From an uncultured Candidatus Melainabacteria bacterium (GTDB taxonomy: Bacteria; Cyanobacteriota; Vampirovibrionia; Gastranaerophilales; Gastranaerophilaceae), in the NCBI GenBank assembly GCA_934693215.1, contig CAKUVB010000107.1, forward strand, positions 1 through 6,092: a stretch of DNA of 6,092 nt, in the 5' to 3' direction. Of this stretch, positions 5,613-6,092 are shown piece after piece. Under the pieces are notes generated by a model. It saw only the letters and a program-made list of their open reading frames with translations. It was not told the DNA's origin and searched no databases. Numbering within the stretch: position 1 is the first letter of the stretch; each line of letters starts with the position of its first letter. The translations under genes and the position numbers were made by a program.

Positions 5613-6092
5613 TTATCTAACTTTATTTTCTTCACCTTTGATTAGTCTTACAATGTTTGAACGATGAAGATAAATAATATAAATAGCACCAAGTCCGCAA
5701 TATGCAACATAAGCTATTGGATTATGCAAATACCACATAACAAAAGGTGAAACACCAAGCGCTATAATAGAACCTAAAGAAACGTATTTAGAAATATAAG
5801 TAATAGCACCCCATACTAAAGCGATTATCAAACCAACTTGCCAATTCAAAGCTAAAATAGTACCAACACCTGATGCTACAGATTTACCACCTTTGAAATT
5901 TAAAAAGATTGGTTTACTATGACCTATTATTACTGCAACGGCAGCTAGTACCGGATAAATACCCATATTACTATGAAGAAACATACTTGCTAAAACTACA
6001 GGCAAAGCACCTTTAAACGCATCTAAAAGCATAACGATAAAGAACCATTTTTTACCCAAAACACGTTTCACATTAGTTGCACCGGTTGAGCC
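5613..6092 (-). CDS. plsY: Glycerol-3-phosphate acyltransferase PlsY, 5' end cut by the window
   Basis: PlsY is an inner-membrane enzyme that moves an acyl group from acyl-phosphate (made by PlsX) to glycerol-3-phosphate, giving lysophosphatidic acid, the first step of phospholipid synthesis. The visible 159 residues begin inside the first conserved motif, GSTGATNVKRVLGKK, and the frame is still open at the edge. Roughly 40 N-terminal residues, including the first membrane helix, are therefore missing. The GTG at 6071 is an internal valine of that motif (ATNV), not a start. Motif 2 is NFKGGKSVASGVG (visible residues 66-78), the phosphate-binding glycine loop. Motif 3 is HRSNIVRLIKGEENK near the C terminus (from visible residue 143). 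Several hydrophobic helices lie between. The GST form of motif 1 and the NWQVGL run after motif 2 resemble cyanobacterial PlsY. It precedes valS on the same strand. Confidence 0.96.
   Translation of the reverse strand, partial: GSTGATNVKRVLGKKWFFIVMLLDAFKGALPVVLASMFLHSNMGIYPVLAAVAVIIGHSKPIFLNFKGGKSVASGVGTILALNWQVGLIIALVWGAITYISKYVSLGSIIALGVSPFVMWYLHNPIAYVAYCGLGAIYIIYLHRSNIVRLIKGEENKVR

Noticed and set aside
1..6092. CRISPR array, IS element, tRNA or defence system
   Set aside because: No regularly spaced direct repeats, transposase motifs, cloverleaf sequences or known defence domains are visible on either strand.

Overview
The window comes from an AT-rich bacterium. Two signs point to a relative of Cyanobacteria, most likely the non-photosynthetic Melainabacteria/Vampirovibrionia (for example gut Gastranaerophilales). 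First, the acyltransferase PlsY at the right edge carries cyanobacterial-type wording (GSTGATN instead of GSGNIGATN, and the run GGKSVASG...NWQVGL). Second, the main gene is an exported S-layer-homology (SLH) protein that looks more like the SLH envelope proteins of that lineage than a Gram-positive S-layer array. This placement is an inference from remembered family patterns and was not tested by a search.

Layout, left to right. Positions 1-245 hold no clear gene. They contain an A/T hairpin at the edge, a strong rho-independent terminator (92-117) for something lying to the left, and a long A/T inverted repeat (133-194). A small orphan gene (246-686, +) follows, encoding a 146-residue protein with two glycine-rich hydrophobic segments. 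A 179-bp gap ends in a perfect 9-bp hairpin that abuts a strong Shine-Dalgarno. That site sets the start of a 639-residue secreted, cysteine-rich SLH protein (866-2785, +). A 10-bp GC stem terminator separates it from the convergent minus-strand pair plsY (5613 to beyond 6092) and valS (2872-5532).

plsY makes lysophosphatidic acid for phospholipid synthesis and valS charges tRNA-Val. Both are housekeeping genes, separated by 80 bp. That gap carries a perfect 8+8 palindrome lying across the best promoter candidate for valS, so valS may have its own promoter. There is no IS element, CRISPR array, tRNA or rRNA here, and no stretch above 300 bases lacks a gene.

The least explained parts are the SLH protein and the orphan two-segment membrane protein. 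The SLH protein has about 26 cysteines, a three-fold 14-residue CxC repeat and a glycine-rich tail. I do not see convincing evidence of a multi-gene defence or mobile system.
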